The notes under the pieces were generated by a model. It worked only from the letters and a program-made list of their open reading frames with translations, was not told the origin of the DNA and made no database searches. Position numbers and translations under genes: made by a program. Of a stretch of 64,000 nucleotides of DNA, positions 23,340 through 34,888 are shown in pieces (within the stretch, counting starts at the first letter, position 1; the number at the start of each line of letters is the position of its first letter). Origin of the DNA: Lethocerus indicus (lineage: Eukaryota > Arthropoda > Insecta > Hemiptera > Belostomatidae); NCBI GenBank assembly GCA_019843655.1, contig JACDQD010000004.1, positions 28,345,872 to 28,409,871 on the forward strand. The letters are read 5' to 3'.

Positions 23340-25337
23340 CCCCTCTCTCTCTCTTATTCTTAGTGCTTTGAGCGGGCCAACACGTCCGATCTCAGATCCG
23401 CTAATAGAATTAGACCACGATCAAACCCCTTTAATGGGAAAGAGGAAAGTCAAATATGCGAATTGTAAAGTACGAAAAGGAATATGATTTCCTACCTGGG
23501 TCTGCGGAACAGCTTAGAGCTTTAACAACTCGGCTGTGCCCGGTCTAACATGAAAATTCTAATTCTTATAGGGAAGAAGTTGTCATGAAACAATATATCG
23601 AACTGACTTCTAACGATCCCAACTTGTAATCAATAGAATTTATAATTTAAAGTTAACTGATTTGGTCAGGACCCGGAATTCTAACCGAGAGTCAGAAGAA
23701 ATACATGTAACTCGAGTAGCAATAACCAATATCAAACAATATTTTATCTAAAAATATCTCAGTGATTGGTTTTTACAGTAAATACTCAAAATATGAATTT
23801 TTATACTTTCCCAGACCCTGAAATTGTTAAAACAATATTAGATATAGGTGTTATTAATAATGTATGTACATGGCAACTTAATTTCATATCTTCTAAAGTA
23901 ACGCTGTATGCTTATTTATTAATTCAGGGAGACTGAAGACATTTTGTGGGAACATAAAATCGCCGTCGGGGTTAAAATGAATAATACTCTTTTTCTCATT
24001 AATTCTTAAATTAAGTTAAAAATTTTAACCTTTTGAGAAACGAGATTTCATTAGCGGGCGGGTCAACGGGAGTTTAAAAATTCCGCCTGAAAAGACTTAA
24101 ACGTGAAGTCAATTAGCTGTCTATATTAATTAGACCGCGAGGCGGGCTCGTCATTAGGGGAGAGCTTCCCGCTGAATGTCCTAGCGGGATTTCCTTTTCA
24201 CGGTTCCTGAATGAAGAATTCGCACGGGCGGGAGGCGGAGTTTATATTCGCAAAAGGCGAGCGCCGAGTGTCCAACTTTAACGCCGGCCTCTATTCAGAA
24301 CTGATCACCGTAATTATCTCAATAAAAATTCCAAGGTGAAGACGGAGGGGAACGGATTATTGGTAAAAAGTGCTTCGAATGGTAACTCGGTGAATGAATA
24401 ACTTCTAGCTACTGGAGTATCTCTCCACTTTCTTATTTTTATTGGAAATAGTTGACACCACAGATTCATCGATATATACGAATCTTAACGAATACAACCA
24501 ATATCCTACTAATTTCCCGATCGATTTAAATTGAATTTCAATTGGTCTTCCATTGGTATTCGGGAGTTGAATGTCGCGCATAGAATTGTGTTTTACGGAG
24601 AACAAATAAGGACAATAACTGCCGGGAACAATTACTTGCTATAATTTCCTCCTGTTCGAAAAGAATTAAATTGTAGCACAGAATTTAATTCGAACATTTT
24701 AGCCAGTCGTTACTAGCAATTTTGACGTTCCGGTCTATTAATCGAAGAATACTTTGGTCATAACCTATTTCAGAGCGACTTCAGTCCGAGTATACGGACT
24801 ATTTGGCCTCAAATTAAAATTATGTTAACTACATATAAATGAATTTTGTAGAAAGGCCCTAATAGTCATATTCCAATAAACTTATCGGAATTTAGACAGG
24901 TTTATGATGTCAGGGATTCTATTCAAATATGCCTAACTAATGACAGTGTTTGTAATTCCGTAATTATTATTATGTATACTGTAACGCTAAATATAATTAT
25001 ATAATTGTCTGTTAGGTACGTGATCACAACTCTGTGCGGTGACGCTTGCCCGTGTCCGGACGTGCTCGTCGCCGTTCTGTTCTGGATCGGCTATTTCAAT
25101 TCGACCCTGAACCCGCTGATCTACGCCTACTTCAACCGGGATTTCCGCGAGGCGTTCAAGAACACGCTGCAGTGCGCGTTCTGCAGCCTGTGCAGGCGGC
25201 CGCCCTCCGACCTGGAGGCGTTGGAGGTGCGCCGTCCCTCGCTGCGCTACGACGACAGGACGCGCAGCATCTACTCGGAGACCTACCTCAAGCACATCGA
25301 CCGACGCCGCTCCAGCGAGCTCGGCAGCTCGCTTTGA
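10988..25337 (+). CDS. Octbeta2R: Octopamine beta-2 receptor (class A GPCR), four coding exons, 417 aa
   Basis: This is a plasma-membrane receptor for octopamine; the beta class is known to couple to Gs and raise cAMP. Joining the four exons gives one open frame of 1254 nt including the stop. Seen in the protein: N-glycosylation sites N13 and N16; TM1 about 33-60 with N53; TM2 with D81; C108, which pairs with C192 in loop 2; TM3 with amine-binding D115 ([10 protein letters not shown]); DRY at 132-134; TM4 with W160; TM5 with S204, S205 and S208 before P212; TM6 CWLPFF 304-309; TM7 NPLIY 343-347; and helix 8 FREAFKNTL. The loop 3 stretch [26 protein letters not shown] with ALTLHEV before it is typical of Octbeta2R rather than Octbeta1R or 3R. 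The tail has C364, C367 and C370 (possible palmitoylation), RRPS 383-386 and RRSS 408-411 (PKA-like), and ends in SSL. The start is the first in-frame ATG after a stop at 10946. Family assignment is very firm; the beta-2 subtype is from recalled family motifs and is slightly less certain. Confidence 0.95.
11386..12000 (+). other. Octbeta2R intron 1 (615 bp)
   Basis: This is a phase 2 intron with borders GTCAGT...TTTCTCAG. It is AT-rich with a long pyrimidine tract before the acceptor. No repeat or gene was seen inside it. Confidence 0.9.
12001..12187 (+). CDS. Octbeta2R: Octbeta2R coding exon 2 (TM4 and extracellular loop 2)
   Basis: The acceptor is a pyrimidine-rich tract ending TTTCTCAG|G. 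The first base completes R133, then the exon reads [19 protein letters not shown]4 with W160, GWYTTDE and loop 2 cysteine C192. The donor is TTCAAG|GTAATA in phase 0 after K195. Confidence 0.95.
12188..21147 (+). other. Octbeta2R intron 2 (8960 bp)
   Basis: This is a phase 0 intron with borders GTAATA...GGTCCAG. AT-rich DNA alternates with GC-rich blocks near 13330-13700, 13930-14320, 14820-15170, 17170-17600, 18020-18240, 18800-19000 and 19340-19760. A run of 13 G lies at 13562-13574. Open frames in the GC blocks look like chance and match no family I recognise. The blocks could be intronic enhancers. Confidence 0.85.
13562..13574. repeat. Run of 13 G in intron 2
   Basis: Similar runs of ten occur at 671-680 (C), 8396-8405 (G) and 62846-62855 (G). 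Such runs are prone to length errors in assembly. Confidence 0.95.
21148..21494 (+). CDS. Octbeta2R: Octbeta2R coding exon 3 (TM5, intracellular loop 3, TM6)
   Basis: The acceptor is CTGGTCCAG|GTGAAC in phase 0. The exon encodes residues 196-310 and two bases of W311: [17 protein letters not shown] (TM5), a short third loop of about 65 residues with the LTLHEV and TPTKDKH blocks, then TM6 up to FFL. The donor TTGTG|GTACGT splits W311 in phase 2. Reading past the donor reaches a stop at 21634-21636. Confidence 0.95.
21662..22338 (-). pseudogene. Decayed, truncated piggyBac-like transposase
   Basis: Read on the minus strand, three frames follow one another. The first is an acidic, serine-rich N-terminus ([23 protein letters not shown]). 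The second continues the acidic region ([22 protein letters not shown]) to TVSPKVIGP. The third reads [17 protein letters not shown], then [13 protein letters not shown] and KFEYWSTSD. The last block matches the start of the piggyBac-type transposase domain. At least two frame changes and stops separate the pieces, and the copy ends near 21662, so the catalytic aspartates are absent. It lies about 170 bp after exon 3 of the receptor, in the opposite orientation. It is a dead fragment. I did not find both element ends or TTAA target sites. Confidence 0.75.
22070..22222 (-). repeat. Imperfect tandem duplication of about 73 bp inside the piggyBac remnant
   Basis: The block starting CCGTAATAGACATAACAC at 22078 recurs at 22151 as CCGTAATAGGCATAACAC, each followed by a T-run and AGGAAGTAAGTCA. 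It duplicates part of the acidic N-terminal region of the transposase remnant and adds to its frame disruption. Confidence 0.7.
22546..22574. repeat. Short GC-rich inverted repeat near the piggyBac remnant
   Basis: ATGCCGCC and GGCGGCAT face each other across a 5-nt loop. It lies upstream of the transposase start on its strand and could be part of the element's terminal region. That is inference only. Confidence 0.35.
23255..23354. repeat. (CT)n microsatellite in intron 3
   Basis: A pure CT run spans 23273-23330, with imperfect CT/CCT repeats on both sides. It creates false leucine-serine open frames. Confidence 0.95.
25016..25337 (+). CDS. Octbeta2R: Octbeta2R coding exon 4 (loop 3 outside, TM7, C-terminal tail)
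   Basis: The acceptor is TCTGTTAG|GTACGTG; its first base completes W311. The exon reads [17 protein letters not shown]7 with [17 protein letters not shown], helix 8, three cysteines, then a basic, serine-rich tail of about 47 residues ending GSSL and a TGA stop. The block [20 protein letters not shown] matches the conserved tail of insect Octbeta2R proteins as I recall them. Confidence 0.95.
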
Positions 25338-26014
25338 TCCGAAGAGCAGGTCTAACTACTCGGTTAGGCCGCCGCTAGCCTATCAACATCGACACCGGTC
25401 GGATCCTTTGACTGCGTCAGACGGCCCAATCGGAAGTGTACCGAACGAGGTCGCGCTCGACTTTGCGCAACATCTGTCTCGACAATCCGCCCCTTCAAAG
25501 CGACCTTCCGTTATTTCACCGAACAATTAGAATCCGGGGACTAGAGAATGTCATTACTTTCCGGTTGCACCCGTTACTTGCCCCACGCCGATACCCGTAC
25601 GCCTCGTTCCTCTCTTTCGTTATCTCCTTCTTTAATTCCAGCCCACCTCTCCATTTATTACCTTATCTCGGCGATTCTCCCCCCGCAGGCACGTCTCGTC
25701 CCCGTATCTCCTTCCGGCGGTTGTCGGATTTCCGCCTCCTTTCCTCGCGGTCTCCATTCACTGCTCAGTTCTCCGGCGGTAATCGAATCGGGTATTCCCC
25801 TCGAAGAACCCGGTCTCGGAGGAGAAAGAAGTTCGGGCTCCAGCACGGCAGCAGAGAACGGAGCGCGACCGCAGCCCATATCCGGGTTCCGAGAATATAA
25901 TGAGTTCCACCGTACAGAATCGCGATTCGTTCGTCCACGATTCACGAATGCAATCCGGATATTCGTGTGCGATTTTTCGATGTCTGTATTCGATGTATAT
26001 AAGTGCGAATATAT

Positions 26015-26045
26015 AAATCGGCGCTTGTACGCCGATTTTTTTTTT
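26015..26045 (+). other. 9-bp perfect hairpin followed by ten T, in the 3' UTR
   Basis: AAATCGGCG and CGCCGATTT pair across the 6-nt loop CTTGTA, and the run of T spans 26036-26045. CTCAG follows directly, so the T-run could also serve as a splice-acceptor tract. Confidence 0.6.
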
Positions 26046-26177
26046 CTCAGAAAATGCGGTAATATCCCGACATCCACAGGCTTTTCGCAGCGTCTCATCG
26101 AGGTATCGCCGACTACGGTGAGTTGACAAGCCTTTGTTGTATAGAGAAAATGTTGAAGCCGAAGTTACCGTATAAAA

Positions 26178-26183
26178 AATAAA
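26178..26183 (+). terminator. Candidate proximal poly(A) signal
   Basis: This AATAAA lies about 840 nt after the receptor stop, with GU-rich sequence further downstream near 26240-26260. Confidence 0.4.
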
Positions 26184-28102
26184 CTCGCTTACGTCGTGTT
26201 ACCGATGAAATATATTCACGATATTATGCTAGTCACAAAAACGTTGGGGGGGTCCTTGTGTTCAACATGCGATCGCGCGATTAAAGAAATCTAGGTAATA
26301 TTAATGAGTGATAATATGTTATTTTATGCACACGAGATATTTCTATTATAGGTGCATTGTACAAGAAACGGGTATTTATAGATTCTAGTTTAATCTGTGT
26401 AAAAGCGGAAGATTATTATGAGGAAATTCGGAACATATAAAGCGTAAATGTGATTCATGTATAATGTTTAGGTGTAAATATCTATGTTAAAGTGTTATTA
26501 GAGGAACGGGTGGACGCCCCCATTTGTGAAAAGCGACGGATTTCGTGTTCGAAACTGCCGCTGGTGGTAGACAATTGGGACAGAATTCAGTGGAATTGAA
26601 TTCTTAGTTAATTAGTTAATTGGACTGTGTATATTGTCACAGTCCGGCAGGTACATGACGCGGTTTCATGAGATGTGCAGTTAAAGTAATTTGAAGTAAT
26701 CCGTATGAGCGATTTTGTTTAGCTTGTTAGCATTATTAATGCGTTAATAGAATAAAACCAAAGTGGTAAAATGAATGGTCACAAGCAATCTGTCGAACTA
26801 GGAATTATATCGGATGTATAAAATGCCAAAGAATTAAATATTTATCGAAATCTATTTTAGTTTTAATATAATTCGTACTCTTACACTATAATGGTAAAAA
26901 TATATCCCTAACTCAGGAATAAAGGTATCAAATATTTGTTACATTTATAACCAGGCGCATAAATAATCTACGTTAAAATGGAACAATGTTTAATATGAAA
27001 TATGTTATCAGTAAATCGTTAAAGGCAATAATACTGCGAATTTTAAAGAAATACCTATCGAATAATTTACATTTTACTATTTTCAGAGTGAGCGCTAAAT
27101 TTATTTACAATTTTTTTTAAATTTACGAGTACAACTCGTGGGTAAGATAGTCCGCCTCGTACTGGTTCTCGATCGATAGTTGATGTACTGCCAAATGTAT
27201 ATGATATTTAATCGAAATTCGGGCCCGAAAGTGTTAGTTGAAATCGGATTTGTATTTAGGCATAAGATTTCAAACGTCTGACACTGCCATGCCAATACTA
27301 AATCTTCCTGTAGCGGTCCCGCTTCTGCCCTCTGTCGTATATAAGTAGAGTCGATGTCGTAAAAACTACGTAACCATTAATATTTTTGAGAATCGTTAGA
27401 ATCGTAGGGTTGAAACAGAATAAAATAAAAGAAAAACCCAGTTTTTCCTTGCACGTGCTAATTTAAGTACCTATAGAGTAGAAATTGTCGGTGTGATATA
27501 GAATTTAAGCAAATTAAGAACGTATAAATGCTATCGTCGCTACTCGCTACCTGTGCAATGAGGTAGTTAATACCCACTCTTTAGTTTCGTCTAATTTCAA
27601 GAATTGAACGACGTCGTTAAGTTTCTTTTAAATTCTTTAACATATAACTTCGATATACTCATATCGTCAAGATCGTATGTAGGAATTTTTACTTTTGTTA
27701 TACATTTATGGAAAACGATATTGCATAAGTGCGCGAGCTTGGAATAGTACAAATGATATTGAACATGATTCCCTGAATATTTATTCAATTAAGTGGGATA
27801 TCTCCGATTAGGTGAAATCGTATATTAATATAACCTGTGTTATATGGTGCTCAATGTTATATATTAGAGCAAACTCAATATTTTAAACGATGTTTCTGTT
27901 CATTATAACTTCTTATTTCTTACTAAAAGGATATATTTATAAATAGACGAAGTTTATTATAAGCTTATTGAACTCACTTTCCTAAATTTATTATTTTTTA
28001 CGTTGTACTAATCGTTAATAATTTCCGATTATTGATATCTTCTACATGAAAAATGTATTAAATAAATTTAAAACACCTTTTATGTGATCAGCGAGAGTTT
28101 CA

Positions 28103-28376
28103 AATACCGTGTTTCTTGTGATCTTGACTCTGTTCCCTTGGATGAGCCTTTGTTAGACCTGTGGCTCGCCCATCTAAGGTAGATTGGTAACTCACTAAAG
28201 TATGTTGGTTGCCTGTATAACAGCTGCAAGTATAACATAATACGTGATGTGACAGTATATGCTTAATAACATGCTTAAGTAAGTCACCAATCTACTGATG
28301 ATGGCGATCAGCCGAAACCAGTCTAACAAAAGACCAATCGTGAAACCGGGGCCAGATGACCGCAAGAACCGTGATA
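28103..28376. mobile_element. Old foldback element with hammerhead-like core (copy 3)
   Basis: Two diverged arms of about 90 bp (28103-28192 and 28282-28376) are inverted repeats of each other around an 89-bp centre. The right arm carries CTGATGA, a GGC/GCC stem, GAAAC and a GTC triplet at 28321-28323, in the same order as copy 1. Pairing in stem I is weak: two pairs, then a mismatch. Stem III also has a mismatch. It is probably inactive. It sits about 2.8 kb after the receptor stop, inside the 3' UTR if the distal poly(A) cluster is used. Confidence 0.65.
28290..28327 (+). ncRNA. Degenerate type I hammerhead-ribozyme-like motif (copy 3)
   Basis: C3-A9 is CTGATGA at 28295-28301. Stem II is GGC/GCC with loop GATCA, preceded by one extra T. 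GAAA is at 28314-28317 and the triplet GTC at 28321-28323. Stem I and stem III contain mismatches, so self-cleavage is doubtful. Confidence 0.4.
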
Positions 28377-30336
28377 TTAAATAACTTCTATCGTTAAGAT
28401 GATATATTACAGTATAAGTCCATTAATACAACACATAAATCCTCACGCCATCTGACTAATATTTTTTTCATCTGAAAATATTAAAAATTGTTCGAATTCC
28501 CTCATCCATTGAGAAACTTAAATTAATTTCACCCCCTTACAAATTTGCACTCATAAATTTATAACCATATTTTATTCTAGTCTAGTAGTTTTTCTTTGTC
28601 TTATTTATAAAAATCTAAAAGGGCTGTAATCCGGATAAATCCGGGAGAATTTTATTTTGCTCTCTATTTTAAAAGGAAAAACCTACATTAGGGTCGGAAA
28701 ACATTTTATCCCATTTTCTACTATTTTCTGACACTCGACATTATTGCATTATTCAAAATCGGAATTTACATACGCCTTGATATTTTTCAAGGTTACCGTT
28801 TAATACCGCCTTAAATTTGTAATTTTGATTTTTTTCTTGGTAGAAAACAAAAGTACTGTCAACCTTCACGAATTCTTGGGGTATATCATTGCCTCACAGG
28901 CTTCAAAATGGACCCAATTGAGCAATATTTAAAATGTGTGCTGCCTCACTTGTAAATTATAAATGTTTAATTATTGGCCACACATGTAGTGGGTTAACTT
29001 CTTTCTCAATATAGTGTTTCAACAGGAGAATAGTTTATGTTGACCTTCATTTTGCAACTTGACACCAAAATCGTGCGTTAACCCCAATTTGTATTTTAGT
29101 CTTATTAAGGTCACTAATTAACACAAGTAAAACGGCGGCTACTATATAAAACTTCGAAATGTGATTGTTCACTAATGCGTTATATATACAAGTAGTGGCC
29201 GTAGCTTTTTTAAATAACGTTATGTATTTGTCATTTGAAGCGTTTGTATTTTACCGTAAGTGCATTTTATTTGATCAGATACTATTGTAAAACAATCCTT
29301 GTTTACCGAAAATGTGTTACGAACTTAAGAGGACTCTTCGCGCGCTCATGTATAAATTTGTCAAAATGTACGGTTACCTGTAACTAGAAAATAAATATAA
29401 ATATATATGTATTAAAAGTAAATAACTTTAATGTAAATTATAGCTGTGGCCACTAGTAAAATATAATTGAAGTAACTATAAATCGTATTCAATGTTTAAC
29501 AGAAAACTAATCCAGAAGTACTCTCTTATATAGCTTCCCAAGAGAAAACTCAACTTAGAAATCGTACATTTTGAGAAAACAGTTTGCATGACAATCGATT
29601 TATATAATTATTTAATGTAAAATAAATATAAAAAGTATATAAACGGAAGCTATTTTTTATTGGAGATCACGTAGACTGTGACATGTTTTGTGACTTTTAA
29701 ATTTAACCAAAATAATGAGGTTTGATGTAGTTACAATAATCGTAGTTGAGAACAATAGTGGTTAGTAGGTATAAATTAATGAAGTGGGACGCAAAGTTCT
29801 CAATCCTGATCGTCATAGTACCATTGTTTAGCAAGTTGTTATAAATTATGATTAGACAAATTGATTTCGAGATATAATGATTTTGAACGCCCTTAGTGTG
29901 AACCCAAAGCCTTTGGTTTTCGCCCCACCGAGTCCTGTTCGGCACAAAAAGGAATTGTAAATATCTGTAATTAATTTTGTATAGTTTTATAAAAAGGAGA
30001 AATATTATTGAGAGATGTTGTATACGAAAAGGGATTTATACAGAGAAGAGATTTGTTAAAAAAAAAACTAAAAAATGTCGGTTGGTTTTTATAAAATTTA
30101 ATTTTGTACATACCCGACCGCCCAATACCGAGGTTCCGTACCTGTCCCAAAAATAATCTTCGAGTTACCCTAATTGAAAGTTAACTAATGTTTAGAGGAT
30201 ATTATGTGTGTGAAACCTTATTGTAAATAATGCAAATGGAAATATTAACAACATAAATGTGAGATGTAGATAGTGTAAATGTTATTTTCAGTGGAACTAA
30301 AGCTTGTAATGGGCAAGAAATGTAAAAAAATTAAAA

Positions 30337-30353
30337 AATAAATAAAGAATAAA
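30337..30353 (+). terminator. Cluster of three AATAAA poly(A) signals
   Basis: AATAAA occurs at 30337-30342, 30341-30346 and 30348-30353 in an A-rich stretch. It is the densest signal cluster downstream of the receptor and a candidate distal 3' end. Confidence 0.4.
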
Positions 30354-30360
30354 AAAATGA

Positions 30361-33300
30361 AACGTTTTATATATTATTCATCCCTGTCCCTCCACGATTT
30401 CATTCGTCCTGTTACATGTTCTCTGGAGGCGAATACATTTTTCCATTGCTTTTAAATAATCCTCGAGTGCGTAATCTTATCAGTTTAAGGATTATAGACC
30501 TATATACAGCGCTACCAGACAAAAAGAACATTCTAGCGCCATCTCATACATAAGCTGTCATGGAAGCGGTAGTAATATTTTCATAGGAATACATTATGCG
30601 GGGTAGTTTACTTGAAAACTGAGCTTAAGCTATTTGTCTTTAGGCTTCATTCCTTTTACCTTTACTTAACGATTAACAATGAGCATGATATCATAACATA
30701 ACAGTACTAGATAAGGTTGCTTCAGTTGCAGCGTTTATCTGCAAATCACAGGGCAGGTAAATAAAATTATAAATGAACAGTCGATTAGAATGAGAATTAT
30801 TCGTACCAGAAACTCTTCACGTCGAGAAGAGTCTTACTATAAAAAAAATACATAAAAATTATGTTCAATAAAGTCTTGCAGAAAGGGTTGTTTAATTTCC
30901 CAAGAGAATTGCGGTCCTTCAAATCGTAAAAGTTTTTGTGGCAACTCGGACCTTGAGTTTTTTCCAATGTTGTCCCCAGACGGTCCTACACCAACTGGTC
31001 GAACGACCCTGTCCATAATGGTCGGCCATTCGCGCAATTCTCTCTGAATTTTTAAAATATTTTTATTTTTTACCGCAGGAAATTGTTTTTAACGGCGGTT
31101 GAAATGAGATTAATAAGGAATAATGTGCGCCTGACAATCCCGGACGAGATTAGTTTTTAATTAAATTAACGTTTTTACCATCCTAATTAAGTGAACGTTA
31201 TTCAACGCTTACGCAACGTAAGCATTGATATTGCTTATTTAATTCGTTTTTATATCTCTATTTTCCATTCGTAAGTGACATTCTTTAGCAGATGAAGTAA
31301 TTCGTTAAATTCGGAAGAACACATGTGGACCATATTCAATGTTTAGTCAGCTCCAAGAACAAGAAGCTTAAACGGAGGATATTGACTACAAGGGCACGAG
31401 GATGTCTATTGAACGAGGATCGGTCAATGCGTCCAATGATTGGGATATAGAAATTTTGTCGTCCTGGATTTGGAGCGTGTCCAAATGGAGTTTTAATGAG
31501 CGGTACGTGCCACTAGGAGACGTGCGACTGAACCAACTTTTGTTTCTAATGTTAATCCCGCGACTGCTTTCCCATCTGCAATATTTAACAGCACTTCCTT
31601 CATTCCTTACCAGGAGTTCCCGCTAGCCGGTTCGCCTTATCACGGTCGACATGTCCGGACTCTCCGCAAGTGATTTTATTTACTAACTTATAATTGTTTT
31701 TCTCATCATCCCTCGAGCCCCAACTACCCGAATTTTCAACCAAAAAACTGTATTATAGAAAGGCGAGGAACGCCACACTTCGTATTAACGTTTAGAGAGT
31801 TTATTTGAGTAATTTATTAACCACATTCTGCAGACACGTTGCCCACCAATATACGCGAGAAAGGAGGCGACCAGCTGAAACCAATCTGCCAAAGTAATCA
31901 ACTTTGCATGACCAAACCATGGAGCGGAGGCAGAAGATCAATGAAACTATAAATTATTTATATAAAAAATTAATTATTTAATAGAAATAGCGTTTCTTTG
32001 AAATGAGAGCGGTTATACACGATCTACTGATTCAGTGAGAGGGTTCCAAAGACACTATTGTTGCTATTATTATTGGAATACGCGATTATGATTTTTTAAA
32101 TCGACATAAATACGCAAAATACTTACCTATCATTGTCGTTTTTCAATCAATTGTAATTGTTCGTGTTCCACCGCTACGTGAAATCGGGGCCGGAATAAAT
32201 GTTTGTAGATTGCACGAATTGTGTATATTTCGATTTCCCGTTCAACGCACTTCCCATTTCAAAGAGAAAGCCCCACTCATAAACGTTTAATCGGGGGGCT
32301 GGAAAGGGGCCCGCGAGGAAAGGTTTGAGGTACGGGGGAGAAGGGATGCAATGGGGGAGCATTGATTTTCGTGGTAGCGGGCTCACAACTCCCCCGGCCA
32401 CCGCCCCCTCCACCGACCTCCCTCTAACCCCTTCGCCCCCTTGCCAAGGTACCAGATACGATTTTAGACCCCAAGGAATCCTAGTCCACAGACAGGTTCA
32501 ACTTTAACCTCGCCCTCCTTCCTCGAAATTCCGCTCGACTTATACCGGCACAAGTTATAGCTTTAGTGGATTCGTTTTTAACTCGATACGTTCCCAGTTT
32601 CCCTTTTGTTCCGGTTAGACAACAAATTTTTCCCAGCTCGTACCGATGATTTAGATAAATCAAACAATTGATTTAAAATTAAACCAGTTTTTCTTTCCCA
32701 AAGAGACGCTATAACTGAAGGATTCTTATTTTGTAATGTATACATGTTACATTGAAAACCTTTCCTTGTTATGTTAGAATGACCAATGAGTTCCAGATTA
32801 TCCTCGGGGTTCGTTATTATAATTATATTGCTACAAACAACATATTTTAATAACTATACTATATCTCGGTATTTATGTAGAATGACATCCTATCACGTTT
32901 TAATGCACCCATATTCCTCCGTTGCCGAATTTAAGTACCGAATAAATGGAGACGAACTTACGTTTGTGCATTCATAATTTCAATTGAGGTCGAAGGATTT
33001 TAATCCGTTAAAGAGGATTTAATCAATGTTACTTATCTGAAACCAAAATTGTGGACCCTTTGTGGAGCTTTAATGGGAATTGGAATGTGACGTGTAGTAG
33101 TACACGCTCAAAATACAGTCCACCCAATCTAAAGCCGAAGGACTGCCCGCGACGCAGAATACTTAAATTATGAAACGACGAATAATAATCCGTTGTTTAG
33201 ACCGAAATAGCGACATGTAACGAGGTAATTTCCGCACTAATTTTGGTCGAGATATTTATAACCACAGTTAACTCAATTGCCCCAATTTTCCCCATAGCTT

Positions 33301-33782
33301 TGAATTAAATATCCCTCATGAACATAACCAATATAGAGATACTAATCTAGAGGCACGTTATTTCAGATATTGCTTTTGGGTTCTAGACTTTAAGCAATGA
33401 TTGAAATCCTAAATGTTATATTTTTTCTCTAGTTTCTAGCTGTGTGCGCAGTTAGATTACTGTTATTTATTAAGTAAATTTAGTACAGGAAAATCATGTT
33501 AATTATTAGGCAATTACTCATTAGTAATTCGAAGAACAAAGTAAATGTGGAGAGAAAAGATTGACATGTCCTTTTAATTTTTAACTAAGTCCAATTGTCC
33601 TTATTTCATAGTCTCATTTGGGCCATCAAAATAAAATTATGTTCCGGAAAAAGCCCAGAGCTTGTAATTAACTGAAGTTAATGTGATTATAAAGTGTTTA
33701 ATTAATATTCAAACAGCCTTTTGAAAGATCAGAAGGGAAAGGTCAGAAAGGTGGCCGAGGGAAAAATGCCAAATGCTTCTCT
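30361..33782. other. Intergenic DNA, no gene seen
   Basis: Mostly AT-rich, with a GC-rich patch at about 32170-32530. A weak fragment near 31890-31920 resembles the hammerhead family but lacks the core. Confidence 0.6.
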
Positions 33783-34032
33783 TCATAATCCAGTATTCAA
33801 AAATGAACCGACAATTTCATCACTAAATTCCGAATAGATTTGTTAGTTATTCATAAGTAGGCAAACGTAAATTAACCAATATAATTCGATATCGACTATT
33901 CAATTTGTAGTTTTAAATAAATATTTCCGGTTATCCAAATAAATATAAAATAGTCCGCAAGAGTTCAGAATTCTATCACTTTTTCAATTTTCGGCCGTCA
34001 TTCGCTGATTTAGTTTCGCCTGGGGTATAATT
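33783..34032 (+). repeat. Segmental duplication, copy A
   Basis: From CATAATCCAGTATTCAAA to TTTAG...GCCTGGGGTA this block matches 34889-35078 in the same orientation. Copy A is longer and has extra bases such as the GAACCGACAATTTCATC stretch. Function is unknown and no coding frame is shared. Confidence 0.85.
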
Positions 34033-34888
34033 ATGATATAATTAAACGTATTTCGCTTAGAAGTTTGTAATATTCCCCATTGGATGGAAATAAATCGTTT
34101 ATAGGGATAAATCGCTATAATCGGATAATACCGGAGGCATGAACAGCGTCCGGCGAGATTGAGTTATAATTATTCCTCCTCGCTCGTGTCACGGGGTCAA
34201 TTCAGGACGACAGGGAGGGGGATGTTGGCGGCGAAAAAATAAATCCAACGTCGTTAGCAATTAAAACAGAGGTATCCGGCGAATTTTTAGTTGGCGATTC
34301 AATTTAAAAGCCCGCCGGGGCTTAAAATTCGTCGGCGGCCCCGAAAACCGCGGGCGGGCAGAAAACCGCTATCGCTATCGTTTCACAATTGAAACCAATT
34401 AACCGAGCTTTTTAGTCACCGCCGGGTCCCTGTCAATAAATGGCCGTAACACAACAGTTCAGCGGACTCGGCCGGCCGTGTACGTGTCTCACGAAATTAG
34501 TTTCGCTGTAACGGCTTTCGGTGCCAGACAGACGGGTAATTGGTTCGAATGGGTCGGGTCCTTCCCTCAATCGGCAATATAATGAAAACATTTATATCCC
34601 CAATTCGAATATTCGTGGCAAGCATTATTTAATAGTATCAAATACTATAATTCTTGCGATCTCGTGTCTCTAATCCCTGACTTGGTCTAATGGCAGAACT
34701 TTTCCTGCCTCTCCCCCATATAGAGGTTAATAACAATTTTTTCAACTAGTTGAATTTATTACGGATATAGAAATAATAACAAAAATATTCTTACACCCAT
34801 AAGAATATGTATTTCCTTCAGAGGCCGGAGATTGATTCAGTTTAAGTTACTCTTCGTTAGTGGACATTCGAGAAATGTCCACTGGATG

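Larger units (their letters stand above)
21495..25015 (+). other. Octbeta2R intron 3 (3521 bp)
   Basis: This is a phase 2 intron with borders GTACGT...CTGTTAG. It holds a decayed piggyBac-type transposase on the minus strand and a long CT microsatellite. No alternative last exon repeating the TM7 or tail motifs was seen. Confidence 0.9.
25338..30360 (+). other. Octbeta2R 3' UTR, proximal or extended
   Basis: The first 800 bp or so after the stop are GC-rich, then the DNA turns AT-rich. AATAAA at 26178-26183 would give a 3' UTR of about 0.85 kb. More AATAAA motifs follow (near 26752, 26918, 27417 and 29387), and the strongest cluster is at 30337-30353. No other gene intervenes. Whether the transcript reaches the distal cluster needs RNA data. 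A foldback element lies at 28103-28376. Confidence 0.4.

Noticed and set aside
23186..23487. Leucine-serine repeat proteins
   Set aside because: They are translations of the CT microsatellite.
25548..26126. 192-codon frame, the longest uninterrupted one in the window
   Set aside because: It lies in the GC-rich start of the 3' UTR, overlaps equally long frames on the other strand, and shows low-complexity serine/proline/arginine content with no domain.
31860..31930. Possible further hammerhead relic (GGCGACCAGCTGAAACCAATCTG)
   Set aside because: There is no CTGANGA core, no GTC triplet and no partner arm; the similarity is too weak.
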